This document shows, piece after piece, positions 27,108 to 34,498 of a stretch of 64,000 nucleotides of DNA (its first letter is position 1; every line of letters begins with the position of its first letter). Where the stretch lies: the NCBI RefSeq assembly GCF_009601015.1, contig NZ_WITJ01000009.1:62001-126000 (forward strand), read 5' to 3'. Below the pieces are notes generated by a model. The model did not search any database. It was not told the origin of the DNA and saw only the letters and a program-made list of their open reading frames with translations. The translations under genes were made by a program, and so were the position numbers. The stretch comes from Lactococcus hircilactis. Its GTDB lineage: Bacteria > Bacillota > Bacilli > Lactobacillales > Streptococcaceae.

Positions 27108-27949
27108 TGAATATTGAAAGCACTAAGAAATCTGTTGAAGAAGGTATCAAGAACGTTGGAGAAGGATTTCATAAAGGCGCTGACGAGATAGGAAAGACAG
27201 CAACTAATATCTCAAAAAATAAGACTTTTGGCGATGTTGCAGAGTTTGGTGCAAGCCTAGTGCCAGGAGTCTCTGAATATAAAGATATTAAGGCAGCTAA
27301 ATGGGGAATGCTTGCTGTAGATACTGCAATTGATACAAGTATGTTTATCCCTGGTGTTGGTATTGGTTCAAAAGTCGCTGAAAAAGGCATTGAAAAAGCT
27401 GGGGAAAAGGTTGGTGAAAAAGGGTTAGAGAAAGGGATTGAAAAAGCTACTACTAAATCTGTAATCTCTGAAACAGAAAAAATTACTGAAAAATTTGGAG
27501 GACGAGAGCTAAATTTGCCAAAAGATGGGATTAATGGTGCTTTTGAGAAAAATAGAGGGAATAGTAAATTTTTAGTCAATGAAAAAACAATTCCTAAAGT
27601 GTTTAATCTTGAAAATAAAACATGGGGAGAAATTCTAAAGCCGTACGGTGTAGATGGTATTATTTATAGAAATGGATTTCCTGATTTCTCCAAATTTAGT
27701 CAATTTACGACCGAAATCAAAAATTTTTCGATAGATAGGTCAAAAAACTTTGTTCAGGCAGATAAGTTTTTAGCAGGATTAAAAGGATGGACTAAATCTG
27801 AGGCAACGGAATATAGAAAAGCAAATAATCTGGTTTGGCATGAGCATGAAGACATGAAAACTATGGAGCTTTTACCTCGTGAAATTCATAATAATATGCC
27901 ACATACTGGTGGTGTTTCGCTAATGAAACAAGAAATGTTAGGAGAATAA
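27107..27949 (+). CDS. Polymorphic-toxin-like protein with C-terminal WHH (HNH) nuclease
   Basis: The 280-aa protein has three parts. The N-terminal 60 residues are helical. A hydrophobic linker (about 60-100, LVPGVSEYKDIKAAKWGMLAVD and FIPGVGIGSKV) resembles the pre-toxin region of polymorphic toxins. The C-terminal domain carries W244-H-E-H247-E-D, then LLPREIH261 and MPHTGG (266-269), the pattern of WHH-type HNH nucleases. It starts one base inside the ATPase stop. A probable immunity gene follows by 1 bp. DNA cleavage is the family activity; the role as a toxin is inferred from architecture. Confidence 0.8.
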   Translation: MNIESTKKSVEEGIKNVGEGFHKGADEIGKTATNISKNKTFGDVAEFGASLVPGVSEYKDIKAAKWGMLAVDTAIDTSMFIPGVGIGSKVAEKGIEKAGEKVGEKGLEKGIEKATTKSVISETEKITEKFGGRELNLPKDGINGAFEKNRGNSKFLVNEKTIPKVFNLENKTWGEILKPYGVDGIIYRNGFPDFSKFSQFTTEIKNFSIDRSKNFVQADKFLAGLKGWTKSEATEYRKANNLVWHEHEDMKTMELLPREIHNNMPHTGGVSLMKQEMLGE

Positions 27950-27950
27950 A

Positions 27951-28325
27951 ATGGATACAATATTTGGCAAAATGAAATTTGATTATGGATGGGAATCACC
28001 GTATGACTTTGAGCTTTTTGGGAAGAAATATAAAATTCTTTTGCGTGCTGAGGCAGATAATGAAACTGATGGGATTTCAGATAAGCAAGAGCAATCATTT
28101 GAAATATATCAGACCAAGAAGGCTACTTATTCAAAATTAACTCAAATATTGTTAGAAACAAGTATTGATGATTTTGAAGCAGCTAATTATAAACCGACAA
28201 CTTTATTATTTCAACAAAATGGAGAATTCACAATATTATTGGATGATAGGCAAAACGAAGATGATGGAATTGCAGTAGTATTATTTCCGAATGCTTATGT
28301 AACTACTCAAGATTATTATTTATAA
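27951..28325 (+). CDS. Probable immunity protein for the WHH nuclease
   Basis: The 124-aa acidic protein begins MDTIFGKMKFDYGWESPYDFELFGKKY, a pattern I associate with small DUF families that accompany polymorphic toxins (DUF6985/DUF2004-like; recalled, not searched). Acidity and position immediately after the nuclease gene fit a cognate immunity protein binding a basic nuclease. No other domain is seen. The operon ends here, and valS tail copy 2 begins 50 bp later. Confidence 0.65.
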   Translation: MDTIFGKMKFDYGWESPYDFELFGKKYKILLRAEADNETDGISDKQEQSFEIYQTKKATYSKLTQILLETSIDDFEAANYKPTTLLFQQNGEFTILLDDRQNEDDGIAVVLFPNAYVTTQDYYL

Positions 28326-28373
28326 AAAGCAACTAAAAAAACTTTACTATTAGATTTGAGAGTGACTTTCTAA

Positions 28374-28503
28374 AGTAAATGAAAATGAACGCTTTGTTGC
28401 CAACGCGAAGCCAGAAGTCGTTGAGAAAGAACGCGCAAAACTTGCCGCTTACCAGGAAAAATTGAATCCGATGCAAAAACGGATTGAAGAATTGAAAAAA
28501 TAA
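28374..28503 (+). pseudogene. Decayed valS 3' end, copy 2
   Basis: An open frame without start encodes a valS-type tail ([20 protein letters not shown], ending in a Glu-Leu-Lys-Lys tail and TAA at 28503). It matches copy 1 nearly base for base over 70 bp and so closes the ATPase-toxin module as a direct repeat 6.2 kb away. Confidence 0.92.
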
Positions 28504-28616
28504 TGGAAAAAGCAGGTTAAAGACTTGTGAGATACGATAGTAGCAGTTATCGTGATGATCGGAATTTGAATTTAAATTGCCAACGTGGAGGTCGTCTGTC
28601 TTGTCCATAAATAAAA

Positions 28617-28646
28617 GGATTCTGCCAAATTTGGTAGAATCTTTAT
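28617..28646 (+). terminator. Hairpin terminator
   Basis: GATTCTGCCAAA/TTTGGTAGAATC stem followed by TTTATATTTTT. No known RNA was recognised in the 110 bp before it. Confidence 0.65.
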
Positions 28647-28712
28647 ATTTTTCTGTAACTTTGAGGACCTTTCAGCGTGGATAGAAGTTCCGTCAAAATT
28701 GACGGTGGACAT

Positions 28713-29247
28713 TTAGCGCTGCAAAAGGATTATGATGACAGCGATAAGTATCATAAATGCTGTCCTTAGGCCATAAGATAAACGCTTGCAAAATTTTTCG
28801 GGCTTGTCAATGAACTGCCGTTGAATTAAAATATTTAGCGCAGCATTGATGAGAACAGACGCGACCAGCGCCAGTAAAAATAGCTAAAAAGAGGGCCAGT
28901 TGCCCCCAAATGCGGAGATGAGCGCACCAGCTATCAGAAAGATGACAAAATTTGCTAGGGCTTCGCCAAGAATCAGCGGAAGAGGATTGGCATTTGGCAG
29001 CTCCCGAACCATCTGCCAGGCGAGTTCTTCAGCGGATAAACCAAAATATTCCCGTGCGGAAATCCCGTGTTTCTGTGCGTCGGCAATGTCAGATAGAATG
29101 TCAAGCCCACTTTCGTTCTTGCCCAAGTTGTGTGCTTGTTCTTGACTCGCAATGATAAAATCCGTCAAAAATTTCTGATTTTCACGCGTCAAAAATTGGC
29201 TTGTTATCCGTGGCTTCTGCCAAATCAGCTTTAAATTTTTTAAACAT
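28713..29247 (-). pseudogene. Broken DUF1129-like membrane protein gene
   Basis: An ATG at 29247 behind AGGAGG opens MFKKFKADLAEATDNKPIF, but the frame ends after 21 codons. A one-base shift at a T5 run (about 29191-29196) continues it as LTRENQKFLTDFIIASQEQ and DILSDIADAQKHGISAREYFG. An in-frame TAG at 28884 interrupts it; beyond the TAG the same frame still encodes two membrane segments (FLLALVASVLINAALNIL and FMILIAVIIILLQ) to TAA at 28713. Two independent lesions make loss of function likely. It is a paralogue of the next gene. Confidence 0.8.
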
Positions 29248-29260
29248 AAGATTCCTCCTT

Positions 29261-29848
29261 TTAGAAATGAATGACCCAGATCTGCTGTGTCAACCAGAAA
29301 ATCAGGACATAGCCTGCAATAACAAGGCTAAATGGAATAATAAAACGAAGCCAGCCCCAGAAAAAAGACTTATGGATAAATTTTAGTATCCAGCGGTTGG
29401 CAGACAAAGTTTTTAGAAGCCATCCAATGAGAAATGCCGTATAGATACTGCTGAGGAGTAGCGCTGCGATGGAGAGTTCGACATGGTGTGGCGGAAATAT
29501 CAAATCAGACAAAATCGACACGGAGCTTGCTGACAGGAGATAAATTCCCCAGCCAATAAGAATGAATTTCATGATTCGGCTTCCCTTTTCGATAGGGGTT
29601 TCAGCGACAATTTCATTTGCTAGCGTCTCAATGTCTCGTCCCAAATAACTTTCTGCGGATTTTCCAACCTTTTGTGCGTCAAGCAAGTCTTGCAGGATTG
29701 AAAGCAAGGTCTCTTCATAGATTTCCTCTCGGCGAAAGAGGGATTTCGTTCGCACGAGGATCAGTAAATCTTCATAGAAAGTTTTGTTTTCAGGTGTCAG
29801 CTGATCGCGCAGTTGATTATTCTCTTGAATGAGTTGTGATGGTTTCAT
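29261..29848 (-). CDS. DUF1129-like membrane protein
   Basis: The 195-aa protein has a soluble N-terminal half with LTPENKTFYEDLLI and LLSILQDLLDAQKVGKSAESYLG, then four membrane segments (about residues 90-190). This architecture occurs next to PadR-type regulators in Firmicutes; the family function is unknown, with roles in membrane or drug stress suggested. Its ATG overlaps the stop of a PadR-like remnant (ATGA), a relic of translational coupling. Confidence 0.7.
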   Translation of the reverse strand: MKPSQLIQENNQLRDQLTPENKTFYEDLLILVRTKSLFRREEIYEETLLSILQDLLDAQKVGKSAESYLGRDIETLANEIVAETPIEKGSRIMKFILIGWGIYLLSASSVSILSDLIFPPHHVELSIAALLLSSIYTAFLIGWLLKTLSANRWILKFIHKSFFWGWLRFIIPFSLVIAGYVLIFWLTQQIWVIHF

Positions 29849-29967
29849 AAAATCGTCTCCTTTATTAGAGCTGACAGCGATTCTGTCAAATTTTCCCAGT
29901 TCGGCAAAAGTCTTGCAGTTTCTTTTAGCAACTGTGCATTGACTTTCTTTCTTGCTATTTTATAATA
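29845..29967 (-). pseudogene. C-terminal remnant of a PadR-type regulator
   Basis: A 40-codon open frame without start encodes IARKKVNAQLLKETARLL and then a PNWENL-type end, stopping in ATGA overlap with the DUF1129-like gene. The N-terminal winged helix is missing and the promoter now abuts the remnant, so it is a deletion product. The PadR assignment rests mainly on the usual PadR-DUF1129 gene pairing. Confidence 0.55.
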
Positions 29968-29986
29968 TCAATTAGTTGATAAAGCT

Positions 29987-30015
29987 ATTATATATTATCT
30001 ACTAGCGTTTGTCAA
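29987..30015 (-). promoter_or_regulatory. Promoter of the PadR remnant/DUF1129 unit
   Basis: On the minus strand TTGACA, 17 nt, TATAAT. The downstream TATCAACTAATTGATA is an imperfect palindrome that could be the old PadR operator. Confidence 0.7.
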
Positions 30016-30091
30016 CGGAAAATGACTTTACATAATATTCCAAATGCAATGAGTGATTCGCTCTCTTTTTGCCTTGCTAAGCTGAGTACAT

Positions 30092-30139
30092 AAGAAATTG
30101 AATGCGACGCAGAAACGGATTGAAGAATTGAAAAAATAA
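30092..30139 (+). pseudogene. Decayed valS 3' end, copy 3
   Basis: Sixteen codons encode [15 protein letters not shown] and TAA, identical to the end of copy 2 over the last 24 bp. It marks the right edge of the DUF1129 module. Confidence 0.88.
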
Positions 30140-30157
30140 AAAATGAATCATTTTACG

Positions 30158-30190
30158 AACGCTATACTGTACGTGTAGCGTTTTCTTTTG
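30158..30190 (+). terminator. Terminator after valS tail copy 3
   Basis: AACGCTA/TAGCGTT stem followed by TTCTTTT, in the place expected for an original valS terminator. Confidence 0.7.
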
Positions 30191-30241
30191 ACTTCGTCAA
30201 AAGAAAAAAACTATAAAGATAGCTGTTCTGATAAGCTATCA
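30181..30241 (+). promoter_or_regulatory. Two hairpins before the acyltransferase
   Basis: TTTTCTTTTGAC/GTCAAAAGAAAA with a TTC loop is followed by GATAGCT/AGCTATC at about 30218-30241. Both lie within 90 bp of the next start codon. The first could be a terminator part, the second a leader structure. Confidence 0.4.
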
Positions 30242-30266
30242 ATTTAGAGATTAAAGAGGTATCAGC

Positions 30267-31319
30267 ATGATGGAGAAAAATAATTCTCTCAATTTATTTC
30301 GATTGTTATTTGCGACGTTTGTCATTATCATTCATTTTGGAATTTACAATTACAACTATGGCAATTTGTTTCCAAAACCGCTCGTTATTTTTATTGGATT
30401 AGCGGTTCCGATGTTCTTTGTTGTCTCTGGGTATCTTATCACCCCGAGTGCCTTAAAGTACAACCTTAAAGGCTACCTTGCACGCCGATTTGGGAGAATC
30501 TACCCTGCTTATTTCTTTGCGCTAATTGCTGTCCCTGTTATTTTTGCGCCGATAACCTATTTACTCCAACATAAAGGAAGTTTAAGCGGCTATCTTGCAC
30601 AAACGCCAAGTCCATTGCATTATTTTATTTTTGGCTTGCCATTGGATGTTTTGAGTCCGCGGATCGGCACGATGAAGGATATTTTACTCCCTGAGGGCTG
30701 GAATGGTTCTATTTGGACCATAATTTTTGAGTTTGGCTGTTATCTCGCGATTTTTGCTGTTATTGCGCTATTTCGACGGACTCGTCTCAAAGAAATAAAT
30801 TATAAATGGGCGATTTTATTGCTTTGGGGAGTTGTGTTATTGCTTTCTATAATCTTCCCCACACAAGATAAACCAGCCAGTTTTGTTTCATATTTGGTGA
30901 CCTATAGCTTTTATTTAGCTGGCATTTGGCTGGGCGGAGCGCTCTATTACTTCTTTCAAGATAAATTTTCACTCACTTGGGTCAATGCACTCCTTTCTTT
31001 TGTGGTTTGTGCGCTAGCTATTCCACTCTTTCCACATCATTTTGGGATTCAATTAACCAGTCCATTTTTAACTTATGTTCTTATTTTTCTTTCAAAAAAA
31101 ATCCCTTCTCCCAAGTGGATCAAGGAAAATGACTTGTCATACGGTGTTTATCTTTATGCGTGGCCGACTGGTGTGGTGGTGTCAATGATTTTTAGAAGTT
31201 CCTTACATTTAGATAATATTCTCCTTTATTTTATGACGACACTTCTTGTAAGTCTGATATTCGCTTGGGTTTCATGGGCTGTGATAGAAAAGCGCGTTTT
31301 GACGATGGTCAGGCGATAA
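30267..31319 (+). CDS. Membrane-bound acyltransferase (OafA-like)
   Basis: The 350-aa protein has about 10 hydrophobic segments and the acyltransferase-3 pattern: N-terminal LNLFRLLFATFVIIIHFG with the catalytic His, then FFVVSGYLITPSALKYNLKGYLARRFGRIYPAYF. Such enzymes O-acetylate surface polysaccharides or peptidoglycan-linked sugars. It sits just beyond the last valS tail copy and may be the outermost cargo gene. Two palindrome copies follow at 31361 and 31412. Confidence 0.88.
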   Translation: MMEKNNSLNLFRLLFATFVIIIHFGIYNYNYGNLFPKPLVIFIGLAVPMFFVVSGYLITPSALKYNLKGYLARRFGRIYPAYFFALIAVPVIFAPITYLLQHKGSLSGYLAQTPSPLHYFIFGLPLDVLSPRIGTMKDILLPEGWNGSIWTIIFEFGCYLAIFAVIALFRRTRLKEINYKWAILLLWGVVLLLSIIFPTQDKPASFVSYLVTYSFYLAGIWLGGALYYFFQDKFSLTWVNALLSFVVCALAIPLFPHHFGIQLTSPFLTYVLIFLSKKIPSPKWIKENDLSYGVYLYAWPTGVVVSMIFRSSLHLDNILLYFMTTLLVSLIFAWVSWAVIEKRVLTMVRR

Positions 31320-31519
31320 TTTCTGAGTACAAAGCTTTTGATAAAACAAATTTTTAGCGCTGTCAGTACTGACAGCGCAGGTTTTGTTGCTCTACCATGA
31401 CACAAAAATGTTGTCAGTACTGACAAAGTGACACTATTGACTAGAAAATTGTGATGTAAAAACGGATGGAAGAAATAAGGATGTGAAATAATATTTTTGA
31501 CGGAAGATTTCGTAAAACT

Positions 31520-31553
31520 TTTTTCTTGACATTTTTCTATCCTGTGATAAAAT
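31520..31553 (+). promoter_or_regulatory. Promoter of the ArsR-type regulator (leaderless)
   Basis: TTGACA at 31526, 16 nt, then TGATAAAAT with the -10 at 31548-31553, 6 nt before ATG. Confidence 0.75.
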
Positions 31554-31559
31554 AGTTTC

Positions 31560-31862
31560 ATGACTATCGAACAACAAAATCAAGATGACGATATTCGCAT
31601 CAAAATGTTTAAAGCATTGGCTGACCCAACTCGAATGGATATGATAAGGATGGTACGGGACAAATCCGATGAAAATGGGGAACTTCCCTGCTCTGTAGTG
31701 TTTGAAACCCTCCCTTTTAGTAAATCGACCGTATCTTTTCACTTTAAAACCTTGCGTGAGGCAGGGTTGACGTTTACCCGAAAAGAGGCACGACAAACCT
31801 ATTTCCGTCTCAACCGTGTGGCGTTTGATCGGTATCTCCCAGGTTTGTTGGACACGTTTTAA
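31560..31862 (+). CDS. ArsR-type winged-helix regulator
   Basis: The 100-aa protein has the ArsR core MFKALADPTRMDMIRMVRD, a recognition helix region FSKSTVSFHFKTLREAGLTFTRKE, and a wing. No clear metal-binding Cys pair is seen: its only Cys (PCSVV) is isolated, so the inducer is unlikely to be a soft metal. It lies 74 bp before an MFS exporter that it probably controls. Between them GTTCG...CGAAC could be an operator. The mRNA is probably leaderless. Confidence 0.85.
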   Translation: MTIEQQNQDDDIRIKMFKALADPTRMDMIRMVRDKSDENGELPCSVVFETLPFSKSTVSFHFKTLREAGLTFTRKEARQTYFRLNRVAFDRYLPGLLDTF

Positions 31863-31935
31863 GGGATTAAAAAATTTTAGATTTATGGTTCGATAATTCA
31901 CGTACTAACGAACTATTAATGGAAAGTGTTTTTTT

Positions 31936-33096
31936 ATGAAAAAGTACTCAATTCTTTTTTTTCTCATCATGTTTCTAATTGGCACGGATAGTTTTTTGAT
32001 TAGTCCGCTTTTGCCCATTCTCGCACGAAATTTCAATGTTAGCGCAGCGAATTCGGCATGGATGACGGCTACTTATGCGATTGGTTTTGCGCTCTTTGCA
32101 TTGGTGGCTGGACCTTTGTCGGACAGTCGTGATCGTAAAAACGTGATGCTCGTTGGGTTGATAGGTTTTGGACTCGCAACTTTGCTTTGTGGATTAGCAT
32201 CGAATTTCACACTCATGCTGATTTTTCGCTTTTTAGCGGGGGTTTCGGCAAGCTTCATCACGCCGCAAGTTTGGGCATCTGTGCCACGTGTCACAAGGGA
32301 TAATTCCTCGCGCATGAAGTTGATGGGCGTTGTCATGGCGGGCTTAGCTGGTGCGCAAGTACTTGGTGTTCCAATTGGGAGTTTTCTTGCACTGCACAGT
32401 TGGCACATGCCCTTTTTTGTGGTCGCCGCAAGCACTTTGCTCCTCATTTTTGCACTTTGGCGGCTTTTGCCAGGACTTCCTCCTGTTTTAGGAAGTGAAA
32501 AACAAAAAGTAAGTAAGATATACGCAAAACTCCTCAAAAACCGCTCTGGAATGGGATTTGTTACAGGATTTGGTGTGATTTTTGTCGGAAGTATTGCTGT
32601 TATGAGCTTTCTTGGTACTTGGTTCAATCAGGACTTTCATCTTGATCTTGCGCAAGTTGGGACAGCACTGTTGTTTGTTGGGTTAGGACAATTTTTAGGT
32701 GGATTGTTCGGCAGTCATATCACGCAACATTTTGGAAATCAGCGGTGGCTTCGCATTGCGTTTATCAGTTGGGCGTTGCTCTACCTTATTTTGCCATTCA
32801 TGCCAAATTTGCCACTTGCTGTAGTTGTTTTGGCTCTTATTTTTGGAATTAACGGCATGACCATTCCTGTTTTAGTATTGACCAATCAAAACACAGCGCC
32901 TGAAGTCAGAGGGACGATGTCTGCGTTGTCCAACTTTTCGATGTACACGGGACAAGCCGTTGGTGGCGCATTTGCAGGGGTATTCTACAGTCATTTTCCG
33001 GGTTATTTTGGTATTTCTTATTTTGCGCTCGTGATTTTTTTAAGTGCAGCACTGATTTATTGGAGGTCTGGATTTTGGAAAGTTTACAAGAGTTGA
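31936..33096 (+). CDS. MFS efflux transporter
   Basis: The 386-aa protein has 12 predicted membrane segments and the MFS motif A variant GPLSDSRDRKNVMLVGL (loop 2-3). The N-terminal half resembles the arabinose-efflux/drug-H+ antiporter group. It is placed behind an ArsR-type repressor, suggesting an inducible drug or metabolite exporter; the substrate cannot be read. Confidence 0.87.
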   Translation: MKKYSILFFLIMFLIGTDSFLISPLLPILARNFNVSAANSAWMTATYAIGFALFALVAGPLSDSRDRKNVMLVGLIGFGLATLLCGLASNFTLMLIFRFLAGVSASFITPQVWASVPRVTRDNSSRMKLMGVVMAGLAGAQVLGVPIGSFLALHSWHMPFFVVAASTLLLIFALWRLLPGLPPVLGSEKQKVSKIYAKLLKNRSGMGFVTGFGVIFVGSIAVMSFLGTWFNQDFHLDLAQVGTALLFVGLGQFLGGLFGSHITQHFGNQRWLRIAFISWALLYLILPFMPNLPLAVVVLALIFGINGMTIPVLVLTNQNTAPEVRGTMSALSNFSMYTGQAVGGAFAGVFYSHFPGYFGISYFALVIFLSAALIYWRSGFWKVYKS

Positions 33097-33100
33097 GAAT

Positions 33101-33132
33101 AAAAAATTGATGCTATGACATCAATTTTTTAT
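33101..33132. terminator. Bidirectional terminator
   Basis: AAAAATTGATG/CATCAATTTTT stem between convergent genes. Confidence 0.85.
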
Positions 33133-33767
33133 TCGCTTTCTTTGACCTGTAACTCCCAACTCCCATCGTTAGCTTTGACAAGAACTTGTGTTAGCGTTTT
33201 GTCGTTGGGGACGGTGAAATGCTGAGCGGAGAGGACAGCGCCGAATTCCATGGTTTCATTACCAAGCGCTAAGGTGCCGATATCATAGGGATAATAACCC
33301 ATCGCACTGAAAATGGCTTTGACCGTACTTTTTGCGTCATCATCATCTCCCGCAAAGGCGAGAAATCGTCTGGCACCTGTCGTGTTGCCGTCAAGATATC
33401 GCGCGTAGAGCGTATTGAAGGCTTTGACGATTTTTGTGTCGGGAAAGTGGCTTTGAAGGAGGAGTGAGCCACGATTTTCAGGCAGATCACCCTTTTCCAT
33501 CTGATTGGTCACATCAATCAGGATTTTTCCAGTCAGGTCAAGGTCTGAAAGCGCAGCAGCTCGATTTTCCCAGCGCACGGCAAGGACAATAATGTCGGCT
33601 TTTGCTGCATCAAAGCGTGTACCAGCAGTCAATCCAGTGGATTTGGCAAAGTCTTGCAAGCTTTCTGGACCGCGCGAATTGGCAAGAATCACATCATGCC
33701 CTGCTGCTGCAAATTGTGCTGCGATGGGCTTTCCCATTGCTCCTGCACCGATTACTCCAATGTTCAT
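33129..33767 (-). CDS. NAD(P)-binding reductase (F420H2:NADP oxidoreductase-like)
   Basis: The 212-aa Rossmann protein begins MNIGVIGAGAMGKPIAAQFAAAGHDVILANSRGP and includes DIIVLAVRWENR and KILIDVTNQ. It belongs to the family annotated as NADPH-dependent F420 reductase, though lactic acid bacteria lack F420, so the actual substrate is different and unknown. I chose the ATG at 33767, 7 nt after GAGGG, over an upstream in-frame ATG. It is divergent from a TetR regulator. Confidence 0.82.
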   Translation of the reverse strand: MNIGVIGAGAMGKPIAAQFAAAGHDVILANSRGPESLQDFAKSTGLTAGTRFDAAKADIIVLAVRWENRAAALSDLDLTGKILIDVTNQMEKGDLPENRGSLLLQSHFPDTKIVKAFNTLYARYLDGNTTGARRFLAFAGDDDDAKSTVKAIFSAMGYYPYDIGTLALGNETMEFGAVLSAQHFTVPNDKTLTQVLVKANDGSWELQVKESE

Positions 33768-33794
33768 TTGAAGCCCTCGTTTCATATTCTATTT

Positions 33795-33826
33795 ATGAAA
33801 CCAAGTATAAAACTTTTTAGTTTCAT
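33795..33826. promoter_or_regulatory. Candidate TetR operator
   Basis: ATGAAAC (33795-33801) and GTTTCAT (33820-33826) form an inverted repeat in the divergent reductase/TetR region, just before the TetR -35 TTGAAA (33836). Confidence 0.5.
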
Positions 33827-33835
33827 TGTCAAGAA

Positions 33836-33864
33836 TTGAAACCCGTGGATTTTTAAGCTATAAT
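33836..33864 (+). promoter_or_regulatory. TetR gene promoter (leaderless)
   Basis: TTGAAA, 17 nt, TATAAT (33859-33864), with the ATG starting only 6 nt later. Confidence 0.75.
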
Positions 33865-33870
33865 AGAAAG

Positions 33871-34413
33871 ATGAAAAAAAATTTGACAGACGAAGAAATT
33901 TTGAAGACAGCGGATGCGCTGAACTGGGAAAAAGGATTTGATAAGATGCGAATTATTGACATCGCTCGGGCGCTAAGGGTCAGTCATACCGCGATTTACA
34001 AACATTTTGAAAATAAAGAAGTGATTTTTGAAAAATTATTAAGAGAACGCTACGATGTACCTTTACGAATGAAACGATTGAAGGGAAATGCAAGTCAAAA
34101 GAGTTGTGATTTCGTGCTGCAGCTGCATGCGGTAAATGTGCAAGCTTACGAAAAAAATCCAGAGCATTTTGAAAGTTGTGCGCGTTATTTTCGGAGTAAT
34201 CTTGCGATGCACACACGTTATTTGCACATCGTGGCAGAGCTGATGGAGCGAGAAATCGGGATTTCTGAGCAGATTGCGTTTGATTTGCTGTCGCTTTTAC
34301 AACAGTTTCACAGTCCGCTTTTTCTTGAGCTTTGGGTAGAACCGACTTTTGAGACAGATTTTAAGCGCACTTGGAAATTGCTGAAAAAAGGGATAAAAGA
34401 AAGTTTGAAGTAA
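33871..34413 (+). CDS. TetR-family regulator
   Basis: The 180-aa protein has the N-terminal HTH (about residues 6-55): GFDKMRIIDIARALRVSHTAIYKHFENKE. The C-terminal ligand domain is generic. The start is ATG 33871 because the promoter lies immediately before it, excluding an upstream in-frame ATG. It is likely to repress itself and the divergent reductase through the inverted repeat at 33795-33826. Confidence 0.87.
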   Translation: MKKNLTDEEILKTADALNWEKGFDKMRIIDIARALRVSHTAIYKHFENKEVIFEKLLRERYDVPLRMKRLKGNASQKSCDFVLQLHAVNVQAYEKNPEHFESCARYFRSNLAMHTRYLHIVAELMEREIGISEQIAFDLLSLLQQFHSPLFLELWVEPTFETDFKRTWKLLKKGIKESLK

Positions 34414-34426
34414 AAATTTTTTTTGA

Positions 34427-34469
34427 TTGACAGCAGGATTTTTTTGAGATAAAATGTTTACAGTAAACA
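34427..34469 (+). promoter_or_regulatory. azoR-marR promoter and operator
   Basis: TTGACA (34427), 17 nt, TAAAAT (34450-34455), followed at once by the perfect inverted repeat TGTTTACAGTAAACA (34455-34469). Its position over the start of transcription fits repression by the MarR-type protein encoded in the same operon. Confidence 0.75.
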
Positions 34470-34498
34470 AAATTTGATTTAAGAAAAGAGAATAAATT

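Noticed and set aside
28510-28650. A decayed T-box before the hairpin at 28617
   Set aside because: GTGGAGGTCG only weakly resembles the T-box sequence and no stem I or specifier was found.
22072-30139. The valS-tail region as a conventional integrative element
   Set aside because: No integrase, relaxase or excisionase gene is present, and the repeats are gene fragments rather than tRNA-type att sites.
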